34,365 nt of DNA from a bacterium (GTDB lineage Bacteria > Armatimonadota > Chthonomonadetes > Chthonomonadales > CAJBBX01). The stretch is from assembly GCA_009885735.1 (NCBI GenBank), contig VFKD01000177.1, positions 1-34,365 of the forward strand, in the 5' to 3' direction. This document shows positions 1 to 7,955 of the stretch, piece after piece. The notes under the pieces are model-generated. The model saw only the letters and a program-made list of their open reading frames with translations. It was not told the DNA's origin and did not search any database. Both the position numbers and the translations under genes were made by a program. Numbering within the stretch: position 1 is the stretch's first letter; each line of letters starts with the position of its first letter.

Positions 1-95
1 CGGCTGTGGACGTCACGAAGTCCGCCTTCGCGGACTGGATCGTCAATCCACGAAGGTGGATTTTGTGGTCCTTACAGCCGCGACTTTAGTCGCAC
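1..95. repeat. Palindromic dispersed repeat at the window edge
   Basis: Three short perfect hairpins follow one another: 20-35 (6-bp stem, CTTC loop), 47-60 (5-bp stem, GAAG loop) and 80-93 (6-bp stem, TT loop). The wording around them (CCACGAAGGTGG, then GCCGCGACTTTAGTCGC) resembles non-coding repeats scattered through several bacterial phyla; that likeness is from memory. No convincing gene covers 1-170. The element may continue left of the window. Confidence 0.55.
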
Positions 96-170
96 GTTCA
101 ACAGCGATCGTTTTTCATCACACTTCTAGTCACACAACCGCATTCCGAAGGACCAAGCATCGCCATGGGG

Positions 171-737
171 CTATGAATACCTGTACTTCGGCTCCCAACC
201 GCGTACGCCGTCCGCGAGGAGCTCGAAGAGTGGCCAGGGCGGGCAGAAGTCGTCGCCGGGGCCGAAGACCGCCTTGGCGACTCGCACAAGTGTGCCGTCA
301 TTCTCCATATGCAGGCCGGAGACCCCGGGCCAGAGCCCGTCTGGACCGTCGAACCCAAGATCCTTGGTGAAGCTGCTTTGGGCCGCGCTAGCCATCTTGA
401 AGCGCCAGCCTCTGTCAGCCGCGAATCGAGCCTGATCCTCCGGACTGTCCGGCGAGACCAGCACCAGCGCCGTTCGGCTGAGTATGTGGTTTAGGTAACC
501 GTTTAGGCCATCCGCCCACAGGGTGCAGTAGGGACAGCTCCGCCCCATGTTGTGAATCACCAGAAGGTCTGTGTGGTCCCCGAAAAGCTGCGACACCAGG
601 ACCGACGTTGATCCGGGCCCAAGGAGTTCGTAGTCCCGAACAATCTCACGAGGCTGTTGTCGGCGCAGTGCAGCGAGCTGAGCCTTCAGCACGTCGATCT
701 GCGTCACAAGTTCGGTGATCTGAGGGTTGTCTTTCAT
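171..737 (-). CDS. DUF899-family thioredoxin-like protein
   Basis: A 188-residue protein of the DUF899 family, which has a thioredoxin/AhpC-like fold. The family core is visible as the CPYC motif followed by TLWADGLNG, then a VSPDSPEDQARFA stretch and a C-terminal GDDFCPPWPLFELL. The CPYC pair is the likely redox centre. No signal peptide is seen, so a cytoplasmic location is expected. I chose the ATG at 737 because GGAGG lies 8 bases upstream of it. A longer reading frame from 809 would have to be translated through the hairpin at 760-797 and has a charged, unfamily-like N-terminus. The gene follows the metalloprotease on the same strand, but the hairpin makes separate or attenuated expression likely. 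The precise function is not known. Confidence 0.85.
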   Translation of the reverse strand: MKDNPQITELVTQIDVLKAQLAALRRQQPREIVRDYELLGPGSTSVLVSQLFGDHTDLLVIHNMGRSCPYCTLWADGLNGYLNHILSRTALVLVSPDSPEDQARFAADRGWRFKMASAAQSSFTKDLGFDGPDGLWPGVSGLHMENDGTLVRVAKAVFGPGDDFCPPWPLFELLADGVRGWEPKYRYS

Positions 738-759
738 CTTGTCGGCCTCCACAAATAGG

Positions 760-797
760 GAGCGCTCTTCCCTTCGTGAGTGATGGGAAGAGCGCTC
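760..797 (-). terminator. Strong hairpin, probable terminator of the metalloprotease gene
   Basis: A perfect 13-bp stem (760-772 pairs with 785-797) with a 12-base loop lies 24 bases past the metalloprotease stop. On the minus strand it is followed by CCTATTTGTGG, a weak U-rich tail. It ends about 10 bases before the ribosome binding site of the DUF899 gene, so it may also limit read-through into that gene. Confidence 0.7.
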
Positions 798-820
798 AAT
801 CTTTGCCACAGAGTTCCGGT

Positions 821-3800
821 TTACCTCTTGTCCGGCTGCTCTGCGCCGCCCAGTAGTTGCTGCAAAAGGCTCGGGCCGCTCGCCGATGGACCGCTAATGG
901 TGAGAGACGCATTCAGCGCCCGGTTCACGCGCATGAGACTTTCGGCGACGTGAATCCGCGTGTAGTCGTCCAGATTCCGGGTCTTCGCAGCCGTCAGCTT
1001 CGTCTTGAGGGTGCCGAGTTGGTCCCAGGCAAGCATCCGCGCGTCCTCTGGCGCGCCGCTCCGCACGAGCATACTGACCATCGTCTCGAGGTGAGACCGC
1101 TGTAGCTGCCGGCGAACCGAATTCACAGCTTTACCACTATCAAGCTCCGACCACACGGCGGAGCCGATCGTGCCGAACAGTGTGGTCAGCTTCAGCGCCT
1201 TGGATGGGTCCGACGCTTTGAACTCGTTGTTAACGACCCTGCCGATGGTTGAGCCGCTAAACACCACCGCGAGGGCCTGCCTCTGAGCATTGGCTATCGA
1301 GTCTCGAATGGGATAGTCGCCCCCCGAGCCCAATGTGAACGACGAGAGGTTTGGAAACGGATTTGTTGTAAGCTTCCCGAAGTAGCTCTTCGGGAAAGTA
1401 AACGCGGTTTCCGAAAACACGTAGCGATTCAGAATGTCCAGCGCTTTCCTCTGCTTCGCACCGTCCACCGGCTGCATCACTGGCTTCTCACGTGCGTCAC
1501 CCTTGTGATTGCGGTTGAGGTGAATGCCCCCAATGTAGCGGGTGACGTCTGCAGCCGAACTACTGTAGACTTGCAGCATGCCGAAAAGAGTGCGCGTGAA
1601 GTCCCAGTAGCTCTCGCCCTTCTTGGGGTAGCGAGCGCCATTCGTTAGAATTAGGTACCTGCTCAACTCCATCATCTTCTGGGAGTAGGCCAGCGGGTCG
1701 CTGCCGAGATCACCTCTGCTGATGTTCGGGTCGAACGAATCCGCATAGAAGTCGTTCTGGAAGGCATGACCCGGCAGGCCGCTTTTCGATGCTATCTGCT
1801 TCAGCTTGTGCAGTTCGCCGTTCGGTGTGGCAGCTTCGATTGGGGTGTACCCATACTGAATCACCCAGTAGTCGTATGCGCCGAGGTCCTTCGGGTAGAA
1901 GACGCCTTTCTTCTGCTTTAGCGCCGACACGTTGAACGGGAAGTAGTCCATCACCGAACCGGTTATGCCGGCGGCGGCAATCTTCGGGTCCTTCAGTTCG
2001 GCGAGCGAGTGTTGTGTGCTGGCCACGAAGTTGTGCCATAGGCCCATGATGTGGCCCATCTCATGCGCTACGATTGAGCGGATGAAGTCGTTTGTGTAGA
2101 CCAGCGGGCTGACCTTGTTTCCGGCAACGTGCGTGGCCTCGATAGCCATCTGTCCGAACCACGCATTGAGCAATGAGCCGTGTGCAAACTCGCATCGCGC
2201 AGGGTTGAACTTCTTCGGGTCGAACGCGCTGTTGAGCCGCTGCGCAAACGCAGTGGCCGGCTCGACCGCGCGCTTGTACTCGATCTTGCCGGATCTTCCC
2301 AGTATTGCGTCTACGGTAATCCCGGCATTCAGAATTTGCCCGGTCATCGGGTTCACTCGGAATAGGGCAATTGCACCGTAGGGCGGAGACTGCGTGGTGG
2401 ACCACCGAATGACGTTGTAGCGCATGTCGGCGTGGTCGAAGTCTGCGTTGTCCGGCATCTGCTTCACAACGATTGCTTCCTTGATGCCGACCTTCTCAAA
2501 GGCGCGATTCCACCAAAGGATGCCGTCCTTGACAGCGTCGCGGTATTCGAGCGGAATTGCATTGTCCAGCCAGAACGTGATAGGCTTCACGGGAGCCGAC
2601 ATGGCGGCCTTCGGATCTGCCTTGCGAACGTCCCATCGAAGGATGTATCGAACCGTCTGATCGTCCTTGGCGTCGTCGCTGAAGTCCTGGTATTCGGTAT
2701 AGAAGAACCCTGCGCGAGGGTCGGCGAGCCTCGGTCTGTATCCAGTGTCGGTCAGCGCGAATAGATTGTAATTCACGCGAATGGGACTGCTGCGGGTGTC
2801 GGCAAGGGCGCTTAGGCCACCGAAGATGCCGCCGCCTCCTCGAGCGCCTCGCGTGAAGTTGTACTGCGTCTCCACCACCAGGTTGTCGGGAAAGTTCTTG
2901 ATGGAGGCAATGTAGGTCTTATCGCGGTCCATGGAGAAGCCGCCGCCCGCGCCGCCGAGGATGCCGCCGCCGCCGCCCATTATCTGGCTAATCTGGGAGA
3001 CATCTCCGCGGAACAGGTCGCTCACGTTCAGAAGCAGGCTCTTGCGCTCCAGCTGCTTGGCCTCTACCTTATAGGCATCCAAGTAGGCGTCCGCAAAGGC
3101 CCGTTTTACCGAGCGCGAAAGTGGAGTGCCTGCGGTGGCGCGGAAGTTCATGTTCGGGACAACCATCAGGATGCGCTCGTCGCCGCTCTTGCTAAACTTG
3201 AACACCAAGTCATTGATGGGGTCGCCTGCGATGATCTGCTCGCCGTTACCGGTGGCCGCCGTACACTGGAGCATCATGAGCTGGTCGAGCTGGTCCTCGC
3301 GAAGCTCCATATAGATGGTCTCGCGGCCGCTGTCCTTCTTGCGGTAGAGGGTCACTATGCCCGGGACCTTCTCGAAGTCCTTGACGGTCTCATCGATCGT
3401 CTTCTCTTTCTTCGGCTCCGGCTTTGTGTCTCCCGGCTTCACTTCCGCGGGCTTTCCGCCCGGCATGGGACCTCCGGATATTCTCTCCTGCTTGATCTTG
3501 CCCGAGGCCATCGCCGGTCCAAGGGGAATGTTCTCCACTTCGTATTCGGACACAACGGAATCTCCGGAGGTCTTCTCCACCCACAGGTTGCCGGTGGCTC
3601 CTAGTTGGGGAGAAGAATCGCTCTCCTTGTAGGTCATCTTGATCTTGAGCGTGTCTACACCGGCTGCCTTCTCTGCAGCAATCACCTCAAAGTCTGCCTT
3701 GCCGCTGTGGGTGCCTATGGCTGTGTCGGCCTTGAACTCGCGGCTCCACTTGTCGCCCACGCCTATGCCTGTGGCCGGAAACACCACGTTAGTGGCCTGA

Positions 3801-4204
3801 AACAGGCGAATGGCTGTCTTCGTCTGCTCCTCCATGTCGGAGGTCGACTTGTACGATACCAGGGTTCCGTCTGCCTTGAAGACCGTCGTCGACTTGTCCT
3901 TCTTGTCGTCATCGTCCGGAAGCTTCTGGCCATTGACAGTCACCTCGGACGACTCGGTCTCCCGTTCGACAGTGATGTCTCCATTGGCTGCGACCGCCGT
4001 GAAGGTGATCTTCTCAATCTCGTTCAGATCCATCGTTACCTTAGAGCCCATGGCGTCGAAGTTCAGCGTGCCGGTGCTCTTGTAGCGGCCCGATTGGCCG
4101 GCCTGGGCCTTGTAGCTGATGATGGCTTTGTCTTGAGCCGCCCAGGCAACAATCGAGAGGGCAGCGAGCAAGGGCATGAGAGTCGCGCGTAGGTATCGCT
4201 TCAT
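821..4204 (-). CDS. Secreted zinc-dependent metalloprotease (DUF5117/DUF4953 type)
   Basis: A 1127-residue exported protein. Residues 1-22 form a signal peptide ending AWA-AQ. Residues about 24-250 are a beta-rich domain (repeated threonine-rich strands) that I do not recognise with confidence. A lysine/proline-rich linker lies near 255-280. Residues about 285-530 match the DUF5118/DUF5117 region and include two glycine-rich stretches. The catalytic domain carries HEMGHIMGLWH at 714-724, the HExxHxxGxxH zinc motif, with His714, His718 and His724 as likely ligands and Glu715 as base. A helical C-terminal domain follows. AGGAG about 11 bases upstream supports the ATG at 4204. The gene is divergent from apbE. 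The substrate is unknown. Metalloprotease identity is firm; domain limits are approximate. Confidence 0.9.
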   Translation of the reverse strand: MKRYLRATLMPLLAALSIVAWAAQDKAIISYKAQAGQSGRYKSTGTLNFDAMGSKVTMDLNEIEKITFTAVAANGDITVERETESSEVTVNGQKLPDDDDKKDKSTTVFKADGTLVSYKSTSDMEEQTKTAIRLFQATNVVFPATGIGVGDKWSREFKADTAIGTHSGKADFEVIAAEKAAGVDTLKIKMTYKESDSSPQLGATGNLWVEKTSGDSVVSEYEVENIPLGPAMASGKIKQERISGGPMPGGKPAEVKPGDTKPEPKKEKTIDETVKDFEKVPGIVTLYRKKDSGRETIYMELREDQLDQLMMLQCTAATGNGEQIIAGDPINDLVFKFSKSGDERILMVVPNMNFRATAGTPLSRSVKRAFADAYLDAYKVEAKQLERKSLLLNVSDLFRGDVSQISQIMGGGGGILGGAGGGFSMDRDKTYIASIKNFPDNLVVETQYNFTRGARGGGGIFGGLSALADTRSSPIRVNYNLFALTDTGYRPRLADPRAGFFYTEYQDFSDDAKDDQTVRYILRWDVRKADPKAAMSAPVKPITFWLDNAIPLEYRDAVKDGILWWNRAFEKVGIKEAIVVKQMPDNADFDHADMRYNVIRWSTTQSPPYGAIALFRVNPMTGQILNAGITVDAILGRSGKIEYKRAVEPATAFAQRLNSAFDPKKFNPARCEFAHGSLLNAWFGQMAIEATHVAGNKVSPLVYTNDFIRSIVAHEMGHIMGLWHNFVASTQHSLAELKDPKIAAAGITGSVMDYFPFNVSALKQKKGVFYPKDLGAYDYWVIQYGYTPIEAATPNGELHKLKQIASKSGLPGHAFQNDFYADSFDPNISRGDLGSDPLAYSQKMMELSRYLILTNGARYPKKGESYWDFTRTLFGMLQVYSSSAADVTRYIGGIHLNRNHKGDAREKPVMQPVDGAKQRKALDILNRYVFSETAFTFPKSYFGKLTTNPFPNLSSFTLGSGGDYPIRDSIANAQRQALAVVFSGSTIGRVVNNEFKASDPSKALKLTTLFGTIGSAVWSELDSGKAVNSVRRQLQRSHLETMVSMLVRSGAPEDARMLAWDQLGTLKTKLTAAKTRNLDDYTRIHVAESLMRVNRALNASLTISGPSASGPSLLQQLLGGAEQPDKR

Positions 4205-4533
4205 GGTGGGTAACTTCTCCTGAAATTGGCGTGGCGGGACGGCGAGATGGTCGGACCAATGAAGACCATTCTACCTCGGTGAGAGCACGAGGTGATAGCC
4301 ATACATACGATTGGCATGGTGGTGCTTGTTCCACACTCGTCTCGCGTACTTGGACAGCCTAGGTTAGACGAGGAGGCACATCGAATCCGCGACGCGTCCC
4401 GATGCATGTAGGTGTCAGCCGATGGGCGTGCTATGAGTTATCGGTATCAGCCATCACATCGCGAAAACGGAGGTACAGTAGCACTTAGTGTTGCATTCGA
4501 TGGCGCACACTGCGCCTGGAGTTACTACCTAAC
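4205..4533. other. Intergenic region between the divergent metalloprotease and apbE genes
   Basis: About 330 bases with no convincing gene. It must hold promoters for both directions, but I see no clear -35/-10 pair. A small hairpin (4502-4507 pairing with 4511-4516, CAC loop) overlaps the GGAG that could serve the TTG start of apbE at 4534, and could therefore affect that start. Confidence 0.4.
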
Positions 4534-5652
4534 TTGCTACACCTCTTCTTCGGCCGAGCGCTTTCCAAGTGGCTCTCGACATCGTCCAATACTCCCTCCT
4601 CCATGCCTTCCGAGGTTGCCGCCGCCGCGCCGGTCTCGGCTACCGTGTTGTTGAGTGAGCGCGAGGTCATGGAGCCGGTTCGGGCATCGGCCAGCGGTGC
4701 GGCAAAGCTCGTTTATTCTCGCGTTGAGCGTCCCGCGATGGGTTCGCTCTTTGAGATATACCTTGCGGGTACGGACCGAGACGCCCTCATCGGAGCGGCA
4801 AATGAGGCGCTCGACGAGGTAGAGAGGCTCGAGGCGCAGCTCAGTCACTATCGTCCAGACAGCGACATATCGCGTCTGAACGCGAATGCTCACGCGAACT
4901 GGGTTCGCCTCGAGCCAACGCTCTTCAACCTACTGAAGCGCTGTGCGAACTGGTCCGCCGAAACCGCTGGCGCCTTCGACATCACGGCCGGATCGTTGGT
5001 GCGGCTTTGGGGGTTCTTCTCCGGGGAGATGCGCGTGCCCTCGGACGAGGAGATCGACGCAGCTTTGGCAGGTGTCGGGAGCCAGAAGGTCTGCTTCGAT
5101 GACGAGGATCATCTGGTCCACTTCTCCGTGCCCGGTATGGAGATCAATCTGGGAGGGGTGGGCAAGGGCTTCGCGCTCGATGAGGCGATCGAACGGCTGA
5201 GGTTCTATGAGGTATCGAGCGCGGTGCTGAATGCAGGAAGCAGCAGCATCTACGCGCTGGGTTCCTCTCCTGGCGAGGAGGGCTGGACCATCGACCTCAA
5301 GGATCCGCGGGACAAAGCGACCATCATCCAGACCATTGTGATGAAGGACGAAGCGCTGTCAACGTCTGGCGGCTATGAGGATTTCTTCGAACACGAGGGC
5401 AATCGTTACTCGCACTTGCTGGACCCGCGCACCGGCAAGCCCGTTCAGGGTATGGTTAGCGCGTCGGTCGTGGCCCCGACTGGCGCCGAGGCCGAGGCGC
5501 TCTCGACCGCGTTCTTCGTGAACGGCGTTGACTGGGCTCGCGATTATTGCCGAAACAGAATGGACGTTCGAGCAGTAATCCTAGAAGGCGCGCCGAATGA
5601 AGAGATGGTGGTGACGCGCATTGGATTTGCTGCACCCACTCCTGGGTCGTAG
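4534..5652 (+). CDS. apbE: FAD:protein FMN transferase (ApbE family)
   Basis: ApbE attaches FMN covalently to threonine residues of target flavoproteins such as NqrB/NqrC or RnfG, using FAD and Mg2+. The family motifs are present in order: GAFDIT at 146-151 followed by AGSLVRLWGF, NLGGVGKGFALD at 205-216, NAGSSSIYALG near 233, STSGGYEDFF at 276-285 and HLLDPRTGKP at 294-303. The start is uncertain. TTG at 4534 has GGAG 12 bases upstream; ATG at 4603 and ATG at 4669 are also possible, and the family core begins only near residue 65. No lipoprotein or clear export signal is seen, although many ApbE proteins are exported. No obvious flavoprotein target is encoded nearby. It is the first gene of a plus-strand run that continues with the gene at 5680. 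Confidence 0.9.
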   Translation: MLHLFFGRALSKWLSTSSNTPSSMPSEVAAAAPVSATVLLSEREVMEPVRASASGAAKLVYSRVERPAMGSLFEIYLAGTDRDALIGAANEALDEVERLEAQLSHYRPDSDISRLNANAHANWVRLEPTLFNLLKRCANWSAETAGAFDITAGSLVRLWGFFSGEMRVPSDEEIDAALAGVGSQKVCFDDEDHLVHFSVPGMEINLGGVGKGFALDEAIERLRFYEVSSAVLNAGSSSIYALGSSPGEEGWTIDLKDPRDKATIIQTIVMKDEALSTSGGYEDFFEHEGNRYSHLLDPRTGKPVQGMVSASVVAPTGAEAEALSTAFFVNGVDWARDYCRNRMDVRAVILEGAPNEEMVVTRIGFAAPTPGS

Positions 5653-5679
5653 CTTTACACTCTGTCGAGGAGGAACAAG

Positions 5680-6555
5680 ATGCTTAGACGTCTCGCATTG
5701 GCATTGGCTGTCTGCACGCTGGTAGCGACAAGGGCTCAGAGCCAGGACCTTGATCTCAAGGAGATACTCGCCGGCACGGTGGCGCCGGTGACGATGAACC
5801 TGAAGGACCTAGACTCCGCCTGGAGACGAGTAGGAGTTGGAGGGTCCGACAGTTCAAACCCGATTGGAGCGCTAGCGGCGCTCTACGGCGGTGGAGGGGG
5901 CGGAAGCTCGTTCTACACGCTGGGCAGAACCGTCAAGATTGGCGACGAGACCTATATCGTAGCCTATCGAGCGGCCTCGAAGCCAATCGACATTATGGCC
6001 ATGTCGCGAATGAGCGAACCACCGAAGCCGGAGAAGCTCAAGCCGGACACAAAGCTCTGGCTCTGCCTGCTGAACGTTCGCACCTCAGGAAGCATCATGG
6101 ATATCCGCGCCTTCGACCTGGCGACGGAGATCAAGGAGAGTTCCGGCGCCGCGGATGGCGTCACGGGAGCGCTAGACACCGCCCACGACAGCGCTGTCAC
6201 CACCTCATCGCAGTCAAACATGAAGCAGCTCGCCCTGGGAATCCTGATGTACAGCCAGGACTACGACGAGGTGCTGCCGCCCATGAAGACTGCCGCGGAG
6301 CTGAAGAAGGCCATCATGCCTTACGTCAAGAACGAGGCGGTCTTCGTGCATCCACAGACCAAGGCGCCGTATATGCCCAACCCAATCTTGACTAACAAGC
6401 CGATGCGAAAGATTGCGAATCCGGCACAGTTCGTGTTACTCTATGAGCCGGCTGCATCCAACGGCAAGCGGTGTGTGGCCTTCGCGGATGGTCACACCAA
6501 GGTGATCCAGGAATCTGAGTGGCCGAGGCTGAAGAAGGCATGTAAGATACCTTGA
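5680..6555 (+). CDS. Secreted protein with pilin-like (DUF1559-type) C-terminal domain
   Basis: A 291-residue protein with a signal peptide (about 1-21, ending TRAQSQ) and a strong GAGGAGG ribosome binding site. Residues 60-75 are glycine-rich. Residues about 190-291 resemble the C-terminal half of Armatimonadota/Planctomycetes prepilins: SNMKQLALGILMYSQDYDE closely parallels [19 protein letters not shown] in the prepilin at 24523, and the end carries FADGHTKVI. The histidine of the usual H-X9-DG motif is replaced by Asn. The N-terminal cleavage/methylation helix of a pilin is absent. It follows apbE by 27 bases and precedes the Gfo/Idh gene. It may be a secreted relative of minor pilins; function unknown. 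Confidence 0.75.
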   Translation: MLRRLALALAVCTLVATRAQSQDLDLKEILAGTVAPVTMNLKDLDSAWRRVGVGGSDSSNPIGALAALYGGGGGGSSFYTLGRTVKIGDETYIVAYRAASKPIDIMAMSRMSEPPKPEKLKPDTKLWLCLLNVRTSGSIMDIRAFDLATEIKESSGAADGVTGALDTAHDSAVTTSSQSNMKQLALGILMYSQDYDEVLPPMKTAAELKKAIMPYVKNEAVFVHPQTKAPYMPNPILTNKPMRKIANPAQFVLLYEPAASNGKRCVAFADGHTKVIQESEWPRLKKACKIP

Positions 6556-6561
6556 CCTTTT

Positions 6562-6594
6562 CCCCGGAACTGCGGCCGCGCCACAGTTCCGGGG
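6562..6594 (+). terminator. Intergenic hairpin, possible terminator
   Basis: A perfect 11-bp GC-rich stem (6562-6572 with 6584-6594) and an 11-base loop begins 7 bases after the stop at 6555. There is no T-run after it, so it may be a weak terminator or a stabilising structure at the 3' end of the upstream message. Confidence 0.5.
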
Positions 6595-6620
6595 ATGACG
6601 GATTTGAGAGAGGGCATGAC

Positions 6621-7949
6621 ATGGAGCAACTGCACGGACGGCCTCAGATAGGCTTTCAGCCCGCTGGAATGACTCGGCGCGACTTTGTACAGGGTGGGGC
6701 GGCGGTGGCGGCCGCGCTTGGGCTAAGCCTCACTGAGGTGGCGGAGGCGAATGCGCGCCGGGAGGCGGCCTCTCAGGATTCTCGACCGGTCAATGTTGCG
6801 ATAGTTGGCGTCGGCTCACAAGGCTATGGGGTCGATTTCAAGCGCGCGCTGAGCGTTCCCGGCGTCAAGATGAAGGCCGTTTGCGACATCTACGAGCCGA
6901 ATCTCCAGCGCGCGCTCAAGGATGTTCCTGGCGCCAAGGGCTACAAGGACTATCGCGAGGTGATGGACCTCAAAGACATTGAGGCGGTGATCATTGCCTC
7001 TCCTCTTTATCTCCACGCTCCGATGGCGATTGCCGCGCTCGAATCCGGCAAGCACGTCTTCACCGAAAAGATGATGGCCTACTCTATCGAGGACTGCAAG
7101 AAGATGGCGCGTGCGAGCATTGATGCAAAGAAGGTGCTGCAGGTGGGCCACCAGCGCAGAGCCGATGTGATGTACAACCACGCCTGGGAAATGGTCGCTC
7201 AGAAGAAGGTGTGCGGGCCTATAACTCACGTGCGCGCGCAGTGGAACCGAAACGGCTCGTGGAGGCGAACTCTCCCGAAGGACACGACAGACCGGCACTG
7301 GAATTGGCGCATGTATCGCGAATACTCCCGCGGCTTGATGGCCGAGCTGGGAACGCACCAGATTCACGCGGTCAACTGGTTCCTTGGAGGTCCTCCGGTA
7401 GCGGTCGTGGGAATGGGCGGCCTCGACTACTGGAAGGACGGCCGCACCATCTTCGACAACGTCGAAGTGATCTTCGAGTATGCCAACGGAGTCAAGCTGA
7501 ACTACACGTCCCTCACAACGAACCAGTTTGACGGTTACTACGAGCAGTTCATGGGCAAGGACGGCACGCTCATCATCTCGGAGGAGAAGGCGACGCCGAG
7601 CTCCTACTACCGAGAGCCGACCGTCGAGGCCGAGGACTGGATGAAGGCATCGGCCACCACGCACCAGGGCAAGCACAAAGAGGTCGGGCTGAAACTCGAC
7701 CCGGAGGCGACGAAGAAGCTCAACAAGAGCGGCGTAAAGGTCGGCGAACGAACCCTCACCGGGGCAGTCGCGGGCAAGGACAGCTACCTCCTCGAGATGG
7801 AGGACTTCTTCAACAGCGTGCGGACCGGCGCTCCGGTCACTTGCGACTGGAAAGAGGGCCTTGCTTGCTGCGTGGCAGCTATTCGCGCGAATGAGGCGAT
7901 GGAGAAGCGGACACGCATCGACATCAAGCCCCAAGACTACATGCTCTAG
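6621..7949 (+). CDS. Tat-exported Gfo/Idh/MocA family oxidoreductase
   Basis: A 442-residue NAD(P)-dependent sugar-type oxidoreductase. A twin-arginine signal TRRDFVQGGAAVAAALGLS lies at about residues 18-36, implying export folded with cofactor. The Rossmann motif VNVAIVGVGSQGYG begins near 54. The family EKP motif reads EKM (HVFTEKMMAYS near 150). The C-terminal GFO_IDH_MocA_C-like region includes AELGTHQIHAVNW, with a conserved histidine. I start at ATG 6621, with AGAGGG just upstream; an in-frame TTG at 6552 would translate through the hairpin and adds nothing family-like. It ends 6 bases before the next gene, so the two are probably co-transcribed. Exported members of this family occur widely in Planctomycetes-like carbohydrate clusters. 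The substrate cannot be read from sequence. Confidence 0.9.
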   Translation: MEQLHGRPQIGFQPAGMTRRDFVQGGAAVAAALGLSLTEVAEANARREAASQDSRPVNVAIVGVGSQGYGVDFKRALSVPGVKMKAVCDIYEPNLQRALKDVPGAKGYKDYREVMDLKDIEAVIIASPLYLHAPMAIAALESGKHVFTEKMMAYSIEDCKKMARASIDAKKVLQVGHQRRADVMYNHAWEMVAQKKVCGPITHVRAQWNRNGSWRRTLPKDTTDRHWNWRMYREYSRGLMAELGTHQIHAVNWFLGGPPVAVVGMGGLDYWKDGRTIFDNVEVIFEYANGVKLNYTSLTTNQFDGYYEQFMGKDGTLIISEEKATPSSYYREPTVEAEDWMKASATTHQGKHKEVGLKLDPEATKKLNKSGVKVGERTLTGAVAGKDSYLLEMEDFFNSVRTGAPVTCDWKEGLACCVAAIRANEAMEKRTRIDIKPQDYML

Positions 7950-7955
7950 CCGAGT

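Noticed and set aside
6816-7934. 372-codon minus-strand reading frame
   Set aside because: Antisense shadow of the Gfo/Idh/MocA gene; no motifs or ribosome binding site context.
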